A stretch of DNA of 54,529 nt. Source: Cypionkella sp. Its GTDB lineage: Bacteria > Pseudomonadota > Alphaproteobacteria > Rhodobacterales > Rhodobacteraceae. Position 1 is the first letter of the stretch. Each line of letters starts with the position of its first letter. The stretch is from the NCBI RefSeq assembly GCF_028290025.1, contig NZ_JAQGKQ010000035.1:1-54529 (forward strand), written 5' to 3'. The notes under the pieces are model-generated. The model saw only the letters and a program-made list of their open reading frames with translations. It was not told where the DNA came from and did not search any database. A program made the translations under genes and the position numbers. Positions 26,261-33,524 of the stretch are shown here, piece by piece.

Positions 26261-26947
26261 GGCTGTTTAGCTCCTCAATAGCACCGCGCTCAATGGCGCG
26301 CACATCTGCCCAAGTCTCGGGCGTTACGGTTAGTCCGGCGAGATCGAGGCCGTTGCGGGCGGCTCCATAGTCGAGGCCCAACCAGATAACCTTGGCTCCA
26401 CCTGGGCCGGAAAGCGGGATGGTGCGCCACTGGCTGGAGATCGCGCACCACGCCTGCCACGCGGGCAGATGATCCTCCCAAAGCCCCTCGCCGTGGATGG
26501 TATCGTCGGTTTCAATCACCAGCCCAAAGGCGCGGGCGGATTCGGCGAGACGGTCGGCATCAGTGGGACCGCGTTTCCCTTGGGCGAAGTCACCGCGCGC
26601 CCAACCGGCACCCGCCCAAATCAGTTTCCCCGGCGCAGGCCCGCCATCTCTTCGCGGTATGTCGCCATAACCGCCCGACGCACTGCCATGTCGCCCAACA
26701 GCGCCTCACGATTTTCGGGGTTGATATCGAACGGGGCATCGTCGCTGTCGACCAACCCCTCCCAGCCCGTAAACATTTTCGCCATGTACTCATCTTCGGC
26801 TTCCGTGGTGCCGAGCACGATGCCTTGGAGTGCCTCGCGGTTGAGCGTCAGGAAGTGGCCAATAAAGCTGCTGTCGGCGGTCGCATCATCGCCCGGATAA
26901 ACCACCTTTACAGTGGCTTTAAACGGTCGGTTTTTTACAATCTTCAT
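26253..26947 (-). CDS. Tail assembly chaperone GT fusion by -1 frameshift (DUF1799 C-terminus)
   Basis: After the slip at 26,624-26,630, reading continues open to 26,253, giving about 231 residues: 108 from G and 123 new. The second part includes LIWAGAGWARGDFAQGKRG and the DUF1799-like block with GEGLWEDHLPAWQAWCAISSQW. Base 26,624 is read twice, and the lengths on either side divide exactly by three, so the geometry is consistent. In lambda, gpGT recruits the tape measure. A GTG at 26,519 could start a free T protein but has weaker support. Confidence 0.72.
26621..26947 (-). CDS. Tail assembly chaperone G
   Basis: A 108-residue protein between tube and tape-measure genes, as lambda gpG is. 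It has a beta-rich N-terminus (MKIVKNRPFKATVKVVYPGDDATADSSFIGHFLTLNRE) and helices rich in acid residues, ending MAGLRRGN just before TGA. It binds the tape measure during tail assembly. The slippery heptamer GGGAAAC precedes its stop directly, so a fraction of ribosomes should continue into the T frame. Confidence 0.85.
   Translation of the reverse strand: MKIVKNRPFKATVKVVYPGDDATADSSFIGHFLTLNREALQGIVLGTTEAEDEYMAKMFTGWEGLVDSDDAPFDINPENREALLGDMAVRRAVMATYREEMAGLRRGN
26624..26630 (-). other. Slippery heptamer GGGAAAC for programmed -1 frameshift
   Basis: In the zero frame the codons are CGG GGA AAC followed by TGA, so the sequence G-GGA-AAC fits the canonical X-XXY-YYZ pattern. Lambda uses the near-identical GGGAAAG in its G/T genes. 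The site is next to the stop codon, which is common in tail chaperone shifts. The -1 frame downstream has no stop until 26,253. Confidence 0.78.
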
Positions 26948-26960
26948 CGCTCAAATCCTT

Positions 26961-27899
26961 TTAGGTAAATGCCAGTGACGCTTGGTCGTTGCCGGTTACG
27001 GCGACGGGCAGTGGCACACCCGACAGGCTGTTTTCGACAATGCCGTCCTGATCATCGAGCCCTTCGGGGCGCTGGATTTGAACAGCCGGCATGTTGAGCG
27101 TGCAAATCTTGCCAGCCCCGGTGCCGTGAACCAGAATGACGGCCGCCGTGGTGGCAGCTGCCGCGAGAGCAACCGGGTTGAAGGTGCCAAGAGCTGGAGT
27201 CTCAATGATGAACTTCACCGACTCCTTGGCATCGGTGATGATGACCGACTCCGATCCGACCAAGAAACGCGGCTTAACTTCGGCACCGGCGTCAAAGGTG
27301 AAGCTGCGCAAGATCAGCGGTGTGCCGCCATAGGTGAAGGTCGGGGTGTTGAGGGAGGTTGCGACCTGCGGGATCTGGGTCAGCTGGGTGCCAAGTGTGA
27401 CGGCCGGGATCGCCACCGCCGAAGGTGCTGCCCAAAGGCCGGTCATCTCAAACGCCAGCACAGGGATGCCTTGCGCATTCAGCTTATAGCTAAAGGTGCC
27501 GCGTGCACCGATCAGTTTGTAAAGCTGTCCGTCCAGATACCAATAGATCGTGCAGCTTTCCTGTGTACCCGAATGCGGGGTGTAGGTCACCGAGGTGACC
27601 GCGACAATAACCTGCGCCCATTTGCAGGCGCGCAGCAAAGGACCGAATGCCGGGGGCGTGCCCGCGACACCACCGCCTTTGAGCTCAACCTCAAACGCGA
27701 TCGACATGTGCAGGCCAACCGGCACCGTCGCATCGGCGCTGAAGAACGCCCGGTCATAGTCGCGTTTTACATCGGTGCCCTTCATCGGCATGATCTTGAC
27801 GTTTTGCGCCAGAAGCGCGTTGGCCGCACCCGTCGGCACCGGATCAAGGCCATAGGTTACCTCGGGCTTCACCAGAAGCGCTTGGAGTCGCATAAACAT
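26961..27899 (-). CDS. Major tail tube protein
   Basis: A 312-residue beta-rich protein with small-residue content and strands typical of tail tubes: a VKPEVTYGLDPVPTGAANALLA start, then MSIAFEVELKGGG and the repeating GTFSYKLNAQGIPVLAFEMTGLW unit. It is followed by the chaperone genes, and no sheath gene is present, so the tail is non-contractile. The N-terminal DP-x-PTGAANALLA block is a common mark of Mu/B3-like phage tube proteins. Confidence 0.83.
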   Translation of the reverse strand: MFMRLQALLVKPEVTYGLDPVPTGAANALLAQNVKIMPMKGTDVKRDYDRAFFSADATVPVGLHMSIAFEVELKGGGVAGTPPAFGPLLRACKWAQVIVAVTSVTYTPHSGTQESCTIYWYLDGQLYKLIGARGTFSYKLNAQGIPVLAFEMTGLWAAPSAVAIPAVTLGTQLTQIPQVATSLNTPTFTYGGTPLILRSFTFDAGAEVKPRFLVGSESVIITDAKESVKFIIETPALGTFNPVALAAAATTAAVILVHGTGAGKICTLNMPAVQIQRPEGLDDQDGIVENSLSGVPLPVAVTGNDQASLAFT

Positions 27900-27900
27900 A

Positions 27901-28107
27901 TCAGACGTCCTTTTCGGTTAGCGCAGGATCAACAGTGCGGGCGGCGCGGCCGGGCTTGGCGATAGCCGCCTCGGCTGGGGCGCTGGCGATGATGTCGCCC
28001 GCCTCATCGATGGGCTGACCTTCCTCATTGACGCGGGTCAGCGAGCCATCTTCGTTGCGCATGAAGCTGCCACCAGAGGTCGGCAGCGGGTGGTCGTTAG
28101 GTGTCAT
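27901..28107 (-). CDS. Small hypothetical tail-region protein
   Basis: A 68-residue acidic protein (MTPNDHPLPTSGGSFMRNEDGSLTRVNEEGQP...) ending four bases into the tail terminator gene by overlap and just before the tube gene. Similar short proteins often lie here in B3/D3112-type phages. It has no domain I recognise and no membrane segment. A small connector or a structural scaffold is possible. Confidence 0.6.
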   Translation of the reverse strand: MTPNDHPLPTSGGSFMRNEDGSLTRVNEEGQPIDEAGDIIASAPAEAAIAKPGRAARTVDPALTEKDV

Positions 28108-28538
28108 GGTGCGATCCTCAGTTGGTCGGCGATGGAAAAGGAAATTTCGTAGCTGAAGGCCCCGGCCTCGGCCTTGGCCAAGGTGCTGCGACGGAACACG
28201 ATGACGCCGACCTTGTCGCCGAGCGACCAGCCAGCGAGGGCTGCAATTACGTCATCGATAAGCTGGGAAAGTCGTGGCAGTGCACGCTGGCCGCTGGGGT
28301 CTTGGGTGCGCAGTGTCAGGATGCAGGAAAAGAACTCGTCGATGCTCTGGATATACATCCCCGTCCCGGCCGTGGCTTTGCCGCCGATGATCGCAGCCGG
28401 CACAACATGCACGGCGGGCGTGACCTGTGGCGCGGCACCGCCAGAGGTCAGCACGGCGAATTCAGCCGCTCCGGCGACGCGCTGGCCGAGATCAGGCACC
28501 CGGTCTTTCAGGCGCTGGATGATGGGGGCGAGATCCAT
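28104..28538 (-). CDS. Tail terminator protein
   Basis: A 144-residue protein with an MDLAPIIQRLKDRVPDLGQRVAGAAEF helix pair, a middle QSIDEFFSCILTLRTQDP strand, and the region LSQLIDDVIAALAGWSLGDKVGVIVFRRST. This layout matches phage tail terminators (Gp37/gpU-like fold). The start overlaps the DUF1320 gene stop by one base. It caps the tail tube and joins it to the head. Confidence 0.75.
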   Translation of the reverse strand: MDLAPIIQRLKDRVPDLGQRVAGAAEFAVLTSGGAAPQVTPAVHVVPAAIIGGKATAGTGMYIQSIDEFFSCILTLRTQDPSGQRALPRLSQLIDDVIAALAGWSLGDKVGVIVFRRSTLAKAEAGAFSYEISFSIADQLRIAP

Positions 28539-28966
28539 CAGATGTAGCCCTTCATATTGGCGGCGGTGAAAGGGCGCTCACGATCGGTGACTTGCACGCC
28601 TTGGGCATTGTTCGACGCGGGCTCTATGCCGGCCGCCTGAATGCGAATGACGCCGGTGCCGAAATCGCGCAGCATCTTGAGCGCCATATCGTAGTCTTTG
28701 CTGATCTTGTCGTCGGGCGTATTGATGTGGAGCTTGTAGATCGCGATCTGCAACGCAAGATCGGTCACATTCGGCGGCACTTCCGAAAGCGGTAGGATGT
28801 ACCGCGCAGCGAGGTATCCATCGATCATCGCGTCGGTATCGGTCAGCGCCCGCGCAATCACCGCTGCATCGACCAAGCCGGTTGCGACGGCACCACGATC
28901 GGTCAGGTTGACGAGCATCGCCTCCCCGAATCGTTCCGTCAGTTTGGCTTGGGTGGCATAGGGCAC
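28538..28966 (-). CDS. DUF1320 protein (Mu gp36-like head-tail joining)
   Basis: A 142-residue helical protein. The start MPYATQAKLTERFGEAMLVNLTDRG and the later VIARALTDTDAMIDGYLAARYILPLSEVPPNVTDLALQIAIYKLH are diagnostic of DUF1320, the Mu gp36 family. It makes a head-tail connector ring. A tRNA gene lies just upstream, which is unusual for this spot. Confidence 0.9.
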   Translation of the reverse strand: MPYATQAKLTERFGEAMLVNLTDRGAVATGLVDAAVIARALTDTDAMIDGYLAARYILPLSEVPPNVTDLALQIAIYKLHINTPDDKISKDYDMALKMLRDFGTGVIRIQAAGIEPASNNAQGVQVTDRERPFTAANMKGYI

Positions 28967-28991
28967 GGGCGTTCCTCGGGTTTGTGAAAAC

Positions 28992-29066
28992 TGGTTGCGG
29001 GGGCAGGTTTCGAACCTGCGACCTCATGGGTATGAACCAAGCGGGCTACCACTGCCCTACCCCGCA
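28992..29066 (-). tRNA. tRNA with CAU anticodon (Met, or Ile2 if modified)
   Basis: The 75-base element folds as a full cloverleaf with encoded CCA. The acceptor stem is TGCGGGG/CCCCGCA. The D stem is GGGC/GCCC. The anticodon arm CTTGG-TTCATAC-CCATG has one T-T mismatch. The T arm is GCAGG-TTCGAAA-CCTGC. The anticodon is CAT. It is placed inside the phage late operon between DUF1320 and a small membrane protein, and on the same strand. Confidence 0.88.
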
Positions 29067-29116
29067 AAGGGGTGGCGCGAGGCGAACTAAGACCGCCTCG
29101 GCCAAACGATAGGAAA

Positions 29117-29395
29117 TTAGCCGGCGAGCATCTGCACGGCAGGGCGGCCGAGAAAGCCGTGGACGCGCACACCTCCGACTTGGCGACCGTTCAGGGCTGT
29201 CGCGGCCATTCCGATGCGGCGGGCGGGTTGCGCCTGCTTGGCAAGGCGCGGGATGAACTCGATGGCCCAGACCGTCACCTCACGCATGAGCGTGCCGAAG
29301 CGGGTAGCCAGATCGCAAATGTAAGTGATGGCCAGTGCCAACGAAGCAGAGACCACAGCAAACGCAAACATGGGTAGAATGACGATACGGCGCAT
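29117..29395 (-). CDS. Small membrane protein, phage late region
   Basis: A 92-residue protein with a single hydrophobic segment (IVILPMFAFAVVSASLALAITYICDLA, residues 3-29) and a basic C-terminus (RLAKQAQPARRIGMAATALNGRQV). The ATG at 29,395 has AAAGGATG upstream; an earlier ATG lacks such a site. No family recognised. It could be a lysis accessory or a membrane-acting moron protein. About 180 bases to its right hold no gene beyond GC-rich inverted repeats. Confidence 0.55.
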   Translation of the reverse strand: MRRIVILPMFAFAVVSASLALAITYICDLATRFGTLMREVTVWAIEFIPRLAKQAQPARRIGMAATALNGRQVGGVRVHGFLGRPAVQMLAG

Positions 29396-29577
29396 TGAAC
29401 ATCCTTTGAGGTTCGGGGTTAAATCGTCGACCGTACTCTCCGGCCTGTCACGGTCTCCTTGACCCCGTTGCATCCCGCTTCGCGGCGGGCGCGCCTACTT
29501 GGATCGGCTGAAGGCGGGGTTTCTGGTGCGGCCCCGTTAGCCCTTAAGCTTCGCGATTGATCCTTTCGCTCGGAATT

Positions 29578-30012
29578 TCAGTAGGGCGCTGCGACGATGC
29601 CAACGGTCAGCATCGGGTCACCGCAGAGCGCCTCGATCTCGGCTTCGGTCAGTTCGTCAAGCCGGATTGAAGTCGGCTCAATCGTGAAATGCCGACGGGC
29701 GCGCCAACGCCCTTGCAATGGGCCTTTAACGACGAGCGTTTGCTCCATTCGAAGGCTGGCCTCAAAATTGGCAGCTGGATCGGTGACTGCAGTGGCAAAA
29801 TCCGCGTCCGTTTCGATCAAGGTAGGCCCAGCATCGGCGGTGGACGTATCTTCATCCACCGCCTCTGCCGGTGCGCCGACCCCCGTCGCGGGCAACGTCG
29901 TGTCAGCTGCGCCCTCAATGGGCGCGCTGATGATATCGGTCACAGGACCAGTTACCGCCTCGGGTGAGACCGGCGTTTTGGTCGTACGGGTTGCAGGTTT
30001 CGCTTTGGTCAC
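29578..30012 (-). CDS. HI1506-like phage protein (Mu-like prophage FluMu gp35 type)
   Basis: A 144-residue protein. The first 80 residues are low-complexity, alanine/threonine/proline-rich. The C-terminal 60 residues (GPLQGRWRARRHFTIEPTSIRLDELTEAEIEALCGDPMLTVGI) match the FluMu N-terminal-domain family, with WRARRHF then a helix and DPMLTV. It lies next to the major head protein in Mu-like phages and is structural or assembly related. Confidence 0.78.
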   Translation of the reverse strand: MTKAKPATRTTKTPVSPEAVTGPVTDIISAPIEGAADTTLPATGVGAPAEAVDEDTSTADAGPTLIETDADFATAVTDPAANFEASLRMEQTLVVKGPLQGRWRARRHFTIEPTSIRLDELTEAEIEALCGDPMLTVGIVAAPY

Positions 30013-30040
30013 GGGATGCTCCTAGGGGCTTCAGCTTGAT

Positions 30041-30065
30041 AAAAGGGGCGGGCCTGACCGCCCCC
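30041..30065 (-). terminator. Intrinsic terminator after the major head gene
   Basis: On the coding strand GGGGCGG-TCAGGC-CCGCCCC forms a seven-pair GC stem, followed directly by TTTTAT. It lies 33 bases after the gpT stop and before the HI1506-like gene, so it likely reduces transcription of tail genes compared with the major capsid gene. Confidence 0.72.
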
Positions 30066-30097
30066 TCTGATAAAACCGACTCGGGCTTGGCTTTGGC

Positions 30098-30991
30098 TTA
30101 GGCGAGCCACGGCACGACGAGCAGTTCTGCCGTGCCTTTCCATTCGTTGGTGACACCGGCAGTGCCATATTCCGAATTCAGCAACTGGCGACCGGCGCTC
30201 TCGAGCGATGGAGGCACGACCAAAATGTTGGGCGTCAGACCCAGCGGAGCGCCACCGTCCGCCTTCATGCCCGCGATGCCAGCACGAGCCACCGCATAGT
30301 TGGCACCGGAAAGCGTCTGCTTCGAACCCCAAGCCAGCTGCGGCAAGCCGTATCCGACGTTGCAGCGCATATCGACGCCGTAGACAAACTCGTTGCGCTC
30401 AAAGACGTTGTCGTCTTTCTCGTTGTCTCTGGCGGTGAACGACGGAGCCTTGCGCTCTTGATAGATGATCGGCTTCAGCGGTCGGTTGGTGCACATCAGG
30501 AACCACGGGGTGCCCGAGCCGCCATCGGTATTGACGTAAGTGCTCATAGAGCCGTCCGCCAACATGACCGGGTGGTCGGTGTCAAAGAAGTATTGGCCGT
30601 CCCAGCAGTTGGTGGTGAAACCCGCCTTCAGAAGACCCCAAACCAATTCTTCCGGCAAACGCGCAGCGCCGTCGCCCATCATGGTAAAGCCGTCAGAATA
30701 CATGCCGAGATTGTCGTCTTCGATCATGTTGCGGTTAACCGAGATGGTCTTTTCGAAGTGCTTGTTCAGCAGCGTGTAAGAAGCCTCGGTCAGGTTGTCG
30801 ATTTGACGAGGGCCAAGCCATTCCCGCAGACCGGTCAGGCCCTTGAGCCAGCCGTAGGTATTGAGAGCGGTGCTCGACTTGACCGTTTTGGCGACGCGAT
30901 CCTTGAGCTTGGGAACGGCGTCGAATGCGCCCTGATATTCGGTATTGAAACCGACGCGCAGGGCCTGAAGGGTTGCAGCGGTAATCAGCAT
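30098..30991 (-). CDS. Major head protein (Mu gpT family)
   Basis: A 297-residue capsid protein. The start MLITAATLQALRVGFNTEYQGAFDAV and the motifs WLGPRQIDNLTEASYTLLNKHFEKTISVNRNMIEDDNLG and FFDTDHPV are typical of the Mu gpT family. It builds the icosahedral head shell. It follows the protease/scaffold and decoration genes in standard Mu order. Confidence 0.95.
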   Translation of the reverse strand: MLITAATLQALRVGFNTEYQGAFDAVPKLKDRVAKTVKSSTALNTYGWLKGLTGLREWLGPRQIDNLTEASYTLLNKHFEKTISVNRNMIEDDNLGMYSDGFTMMGDGAARLPEELVWGLLKAGFTTNCWDGQYFFDTDHPVMLADGSMSTYVNTDGGSGTPWFLMCTNRPLKPIIYQERKAPSFTARDNEKDDNVFERNEFVYGVDMRCNVGYGLPQLAWGSKQTLSGANYAVARAGIAGMKADGGAPLGLTPNILVVPPSLESAGRQLLNSEYGTAGVTNEWKGTAELLVVPWLA

Positions 30992-31002
30992 GTCTGTGAT
31001 CC

Positions 31003-31434
31003 TTACGAGAGCTGGGCGCGGGTGAGGGCTTCGTCGAAGCGGACCCAGACGCCATTGGCGTCCACGTCAACGACTGTGCCTGCGGGCGAGCGGGTGGCGC
31101 TGGCGCTGGTCTTGGCGACCGTCTGGTCATCGACGATGTAACAAACGGTGCCGATGTCAGCGATGGCGATCAAATCGGTCGAGGCCGAGTTGGCGAACTG
31201 GAACGACCCCTCACGGAAGGTCTGAGGCGTCAGGCCAGCCGTGGTGCTGATACCGGGCGCTTCCGCACGGCCTGCGCCAAAGGAGCCGGTTGCAAGCGCA
31301 CCTTTGATCAGGTGGCCCGAGACGTTGCGCATCAGGAGCGAGCCCGCATAGATCGTCTGGTTCGCACCCAAGAGGCCCGAGCGGTCGCCTGCGGCCAGCT
31401 GTTTGGTGGAGCGGTTATCGGTCAAGGCAACCAT
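31003..31434 (-). CDS. Head decoration-like protein
   Basis: A 143-residue beta-rich protein (LTDNRSTKQLAAGDRSGLLGANQTIYAGSLLMRN..., FVDD-type VCYIVDDQTVAKTSA). The fold and position between protease and major head protein fit a capsid decoration protein of the Mu-like group. It overlaps the protease stop by one base. Confidence 0.72.
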   Translation of the reverse strand: MVALTDNRSTKQLAAGDRSGLLGANQTIYAGSLLMRNVSGHLIKGALATGSFGAGRAEAPGISTTAGLTPQTFREGSFQFANSASTDLIAIADIGTVCYIVDDQTVAKTSASATRSPAGTVVDVDANGVWVRFDEALTRAQLS

Positions 31435-32012
31435 CAGTTTGCACCTTTCTTGGCGTCGGCCTGCAGCGAGGCGAGGAATTTATCGTGCGGAATGCCGAGC
31501 TGATCTGCGACCTGCAGCTGCTCGGAGTTCAACGCGGTGATTTCTGTGGTGGAGCCGGGCGGTACCTGAGTAAGCTGCCCTGTGAGCCCAAGGATCGGCA
31601 GAGCGTTGATCTCTTTTTCGACCCGGCCAGCGTCTTGCGCGTGCATGGCGATATAGTGATCGCGCAGCGGCTTGACGCCTACCCGGCCCTTGGCGATTTC
31701 GCCGTCGACGAACGTGGTAGCCTTGGTGGTAGCACCCTCGGTCTGCAGCGCGGTCAGCTTGCCGCCGACGACTGTCAGCTCGGCTTGAAGCGCCGTGATG
31801 GTGCCATCGGTGGTTTTGGCCGATTTCGCTGCCGCAAGGATTGCGACGGGATCGCCGCCTTGGATACCCAGCGCCACGCCGATTTCGGTCATGGCGGTTT
31901 GCAGAGCCGGAGCGTCGGCCGGGGCCTTCATCTTGCCGATAGCGACGACGATCGCCGCCTCGGTCGCGTCGTCGCCAAGGCCTGCGGCCTTGGCAATAGC
32001 TGCCAAGTTCAT
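31434..32012 (-). CDS. Nested scaffold protein (Mu gpZ equivalent)
   Basis: An internal in-frame ATG at 32,010-32,012 begins MNLAAIAKAAGLGDDATEAAIVV and would give a 192-residue scaffold equal to the C-terminal part of the protease. GGAG lies nine bases upstream of that ATG. Mu makes gpZ in this way from within gene I. This product is inferred from that precedent and the internal ribosome site. Confidence 0.55.
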   Translation of the reverse strand: MNLAAIAKAAGLGDDATEAAIVVAIGKMKAPADAPALQTAMTEIGVALGIQGGDPVAILAAAKSAKTTDGTITALQAELTVVGGKLTALQTEGATTKATTFVDGEIAKGRVGVKPLRDHYIAMHAQDAGRVEKEINALPILGLTGQLTQVPPGSTTEITALNSEQLQVADQLGIPHDKFLASLQADAKKGAN

Positions 32013-32486
32013 GGGGAAGTTCTCCGTGTTGAGAGAGGTGAGGCCCATCAGATTGGGCTTATTGGTCAGCGAGGCGCGCAACACCCGCGTGATGACGTTG
32101 TCGGCGGTGTGATTGAATACCGGCGAAAGGCCGCGATAGGCGCGGTCGGACATGAGTTCCTTGCCCGCGTTCGTCCAGCGCACTTTGCCCCAGAGACCAT
32201 CGGCGCGGGCTTCTAATTCAGTGATCCACCCACGCGCCGGGGCTTCTCTCCCCATGCCAAGGTCGGTTGAGTGATTTTCGTCAATCGGCATGCCGCGTTC
32301 GGATTGCATTGATCCTGCAATCACCGCCGCCAGATCGGTCACCTTATACGGACCGCGCTGGTCGTAGGTTTGGATTTCGCCGTCTGCGGATGGCAGCAAA
32401 TGAACCCACTCCGGCGCGTCTGCGCTATCGGGGAGGTCAATGGCCGCAGCAAGCGCGACAAGTGGGCGGGGGAGCGATTTTGTCAT
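31434..32486 (-). CDS. Head maturation protease (Mu gpI family)
   Basis: A 350-residue protein. The N-terminal protease domain has PEWVHLLPSADGEIQTYDQRGPYKV, MPIDENHSTDLGMGREAPARGWITELEAR and the KELMSDRAYRGLSPVF region, matching Mu gpI. The C-terminal half is a charged, helical scaffold domain ending LGIPHDKFLASLQADAKKGAN. A nested scaffold start is at 32,012. It has no ribosome site before its ATG, and a late promoter lies just upstream, so a leaderless transcript is possible. Confidence 0.92.
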   Translation of the reverse strand: MTKSLPRPLVALAAAIDLPDSADAPEWVHLLPSADGEIQTYDQRGPYKVTDLAAVIAGSMQSERGMPIDENHSTDLGMGREAPARGWITELEARADGLWGKVRWTNAGKELMSDRAYRGLSPVFNHTADNVITRVLRASLTNKPNLMGLTSLNTENFPMNLAAIAKAAGLGDDATEAAIVVAIGKMKAPADAPALQTAMTEIGVALGIQGGDPVAILAAAKSAKTTDGTITALQAELTVVGGKLTALQTEGATTKATTFVDGEIAKGRVGVKPLRDHYIAMHAQDAGRVEKEINALPILGLTGQLTQVPPGSTTEITALNSEQLQVADQLGIPHDKFLASLQADAKKGAN

Positions 32487-32492
32487 ACCGCG

Positions 32493-32541
32493 ACTATGGC
32501 GATGGCGGCGAAACCGAATAACCTACAACGGTGTGTAGGGA
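32493..32541 (-). promoter_or_regulatory. Late promoter of capsid genes with 18-bp activator dyad
   Basis: The dyad CCTACAACGGTGTGTAGG sits at 32,522-32,539 and has perfect six-base arms around six bases. On the transcribed strand a CATAGT -10 element (32,498-32,493) follows after 23 bases; there is no usual -35. This geometry matches Mu Mor/C-dependent promoters, in which the activator dyad centres near -43. The first transcribed base would be close to the A of the protease ATG. Confidence 0.6.
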
Positions 32542-32595
32542 TGTATGTGCGGACGCGAGCACAAGCCTGCATGGCTTGAGATCACGCGTCAAGGC

Positions 32596-32835
32596 TCAGT
32601 TAGGTGTCAGAACCGCTGGTTTTGTGCGCTTGCGCTCAGCGGCTCGGTAAGCTTTCCAAACAGCTGCCCCCCCATCCGCGACATCATCACTGCCGTGCAT
32701 CTTCCTCATATAACGCCGGAAATCGGCAAAATTATCCCCGGCCGGGAAGTTGGCGTCAGCTAATGCGAGCCGTATAAAATCCCCTTCGAAATTGGCGCGC
32801 TGGATAGTGGAGGCCATAAATTCCTTGAACGTCAT
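32596..32835 (-). CDS. YozE/SAM-like small protein
   Basis: A 79-residue protein starting at an ATG with AGGAG upstream. The segment FKEFMASTIQRANFEGDFIRLALADANFPAGDNFADFRRYMRK matches the YozE SAM-like helical family, which includes Bacillus YozE and phage members. It may bind protein or nucleic acid. It sits between gpG and the late promoter, outside the normal Mu gene set. Function unknown. Confidence 0.72.
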   Translation of the reverse strand: MTFKEFMASTIQRANFEGDFIRLALADANFPAGDNFADFRRYMRKMHGSDDVADGGAAVWKAYRAAERKRTKPAVLTPN

Positions 32836-32921
32836 TATAACTCCTGTCCTAATACGGTAGGAGATAGCTGCCGAAGTCCCGAAGGGAAGTCGTGCATCGC
32901 GGGAAGCAATCGCGGCTAGCT

Positions 32922-33431
32922 TCAACTTTCCAGCGCGGCCGCCAAAGTTTCGCTAATGATGGCCAGAATGCCCTCGCGGTCATCCTCCGACAAACCAAGG
33001 AACGGCCGGGCCGGGATATTGCCCCACGGCAGATGGTGGAAATGATCGCGGCCTTTTTTGTCTTTGCCCATGAACGCGCCGAATGCGCCTTGTGCCGCGC
33101 CGAACTGTTGAACGGCCGCGTAGGGCTCCGGAGAGCCAATCCGCACCGAATTCTGATCGTAGTCGTGGAAAATGCTGCGCGCCATCTGACCGCTGAGATG
33201 CAGAATGCCGCCAAATGGTTTGCCCTGCTTTTTGTAACGCGCAAGGGTCACCGCCGAGCGCGGAGCCCACGCTGCCCCGTCCGGGCTTACCTGCTCGGGA
33301 AAGCGGTCTTTGGTTTGCTTCACTAGGAACATGCCGATCTCGTTCATCATAGCCGTGCCATCGGATAAAGCCGCAGCCACGCCGTTAAGGGCTGCTTGAA
33401 CTTCGGCATCGTTGATTTCGACGGTAATCAT
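32922..33431 (-). CDS. Virion morphogenesis protein (Mu gpG family)
   Basis: A 169-residue protein. The start MITVEINDAEVQAALNGVAAALSDGTAMMNEIGMFLVKQTKDRFPEQVSPDGAAWAPRSAVTLARYKKQGKPFGGILHLSGQMARSI-type pattern fits the Mu gpG morphogenesis family, which adds to head or tail assembly. AAGGA stands eight bases before the ATG at 33,431. An upstream extension through 33,509 runs antisense across a tRNA-like element and is rejected. Confidence 0.85.
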   Translation of the reverse strand: MITVEINDAEVQAALNGVAAALSDGTAMMNEIGMFLVKQTKDRFPEQVSPDGAAWAPRSAVTLARYKKQGKPFGGILHLSGQMARSIFHDYDQNSVRIGSPEPYAAVQQFGAAQGAFGAFMGKDKKGRDHFHHLPWGNIPARPFLGLSEDDREGILAIISETLAAALES

Positions 33432-33447
33432 CGCTATATTCCTTTGG

Positions 33448-33518
33448 AGGCGGTGTACCCCGATGGGCAAGGGGGTCTGTGAAAGCAGCTGATGTTGGTT
33501 CGAGTCCAACCCCGCCTT
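33448..33518 (+). ncRNA. tRNA-like element, degenerate, antisense to the late operon
   Basis: The 71-base element has acceptor pairs AGGCGG/CCGCCT, a D stem of ACCCC/GGGGT and a perfect T arm GTTGG-TTCGAGT-CCAAC. The anticodon arm is shortened: only CTG-TGAAAG-CAG can pair, and no standard anticodon loop exists. It lies on the strand opposite to the structural genes, between gpF and gpG. It is a decayed tRNA gene or a tRNA-like RNA with another role. Confidence 0.5.
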
Positions 33519-33524
33519 TAAATC

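Noticed and set aside
28967..29172. A 77-residue minus-strand frame containing THEVAGSKPAPAT
   Set aside because: This is the typical translation across a tRNA gene; the tRNA explains it.
33432..33509. N-terminal extension of gpG (MDSNQHQLL...)
   Set aside because: The extra residues are translated from the antisense of the tRNA-like element; a ribosome site supports the start at 33,431.
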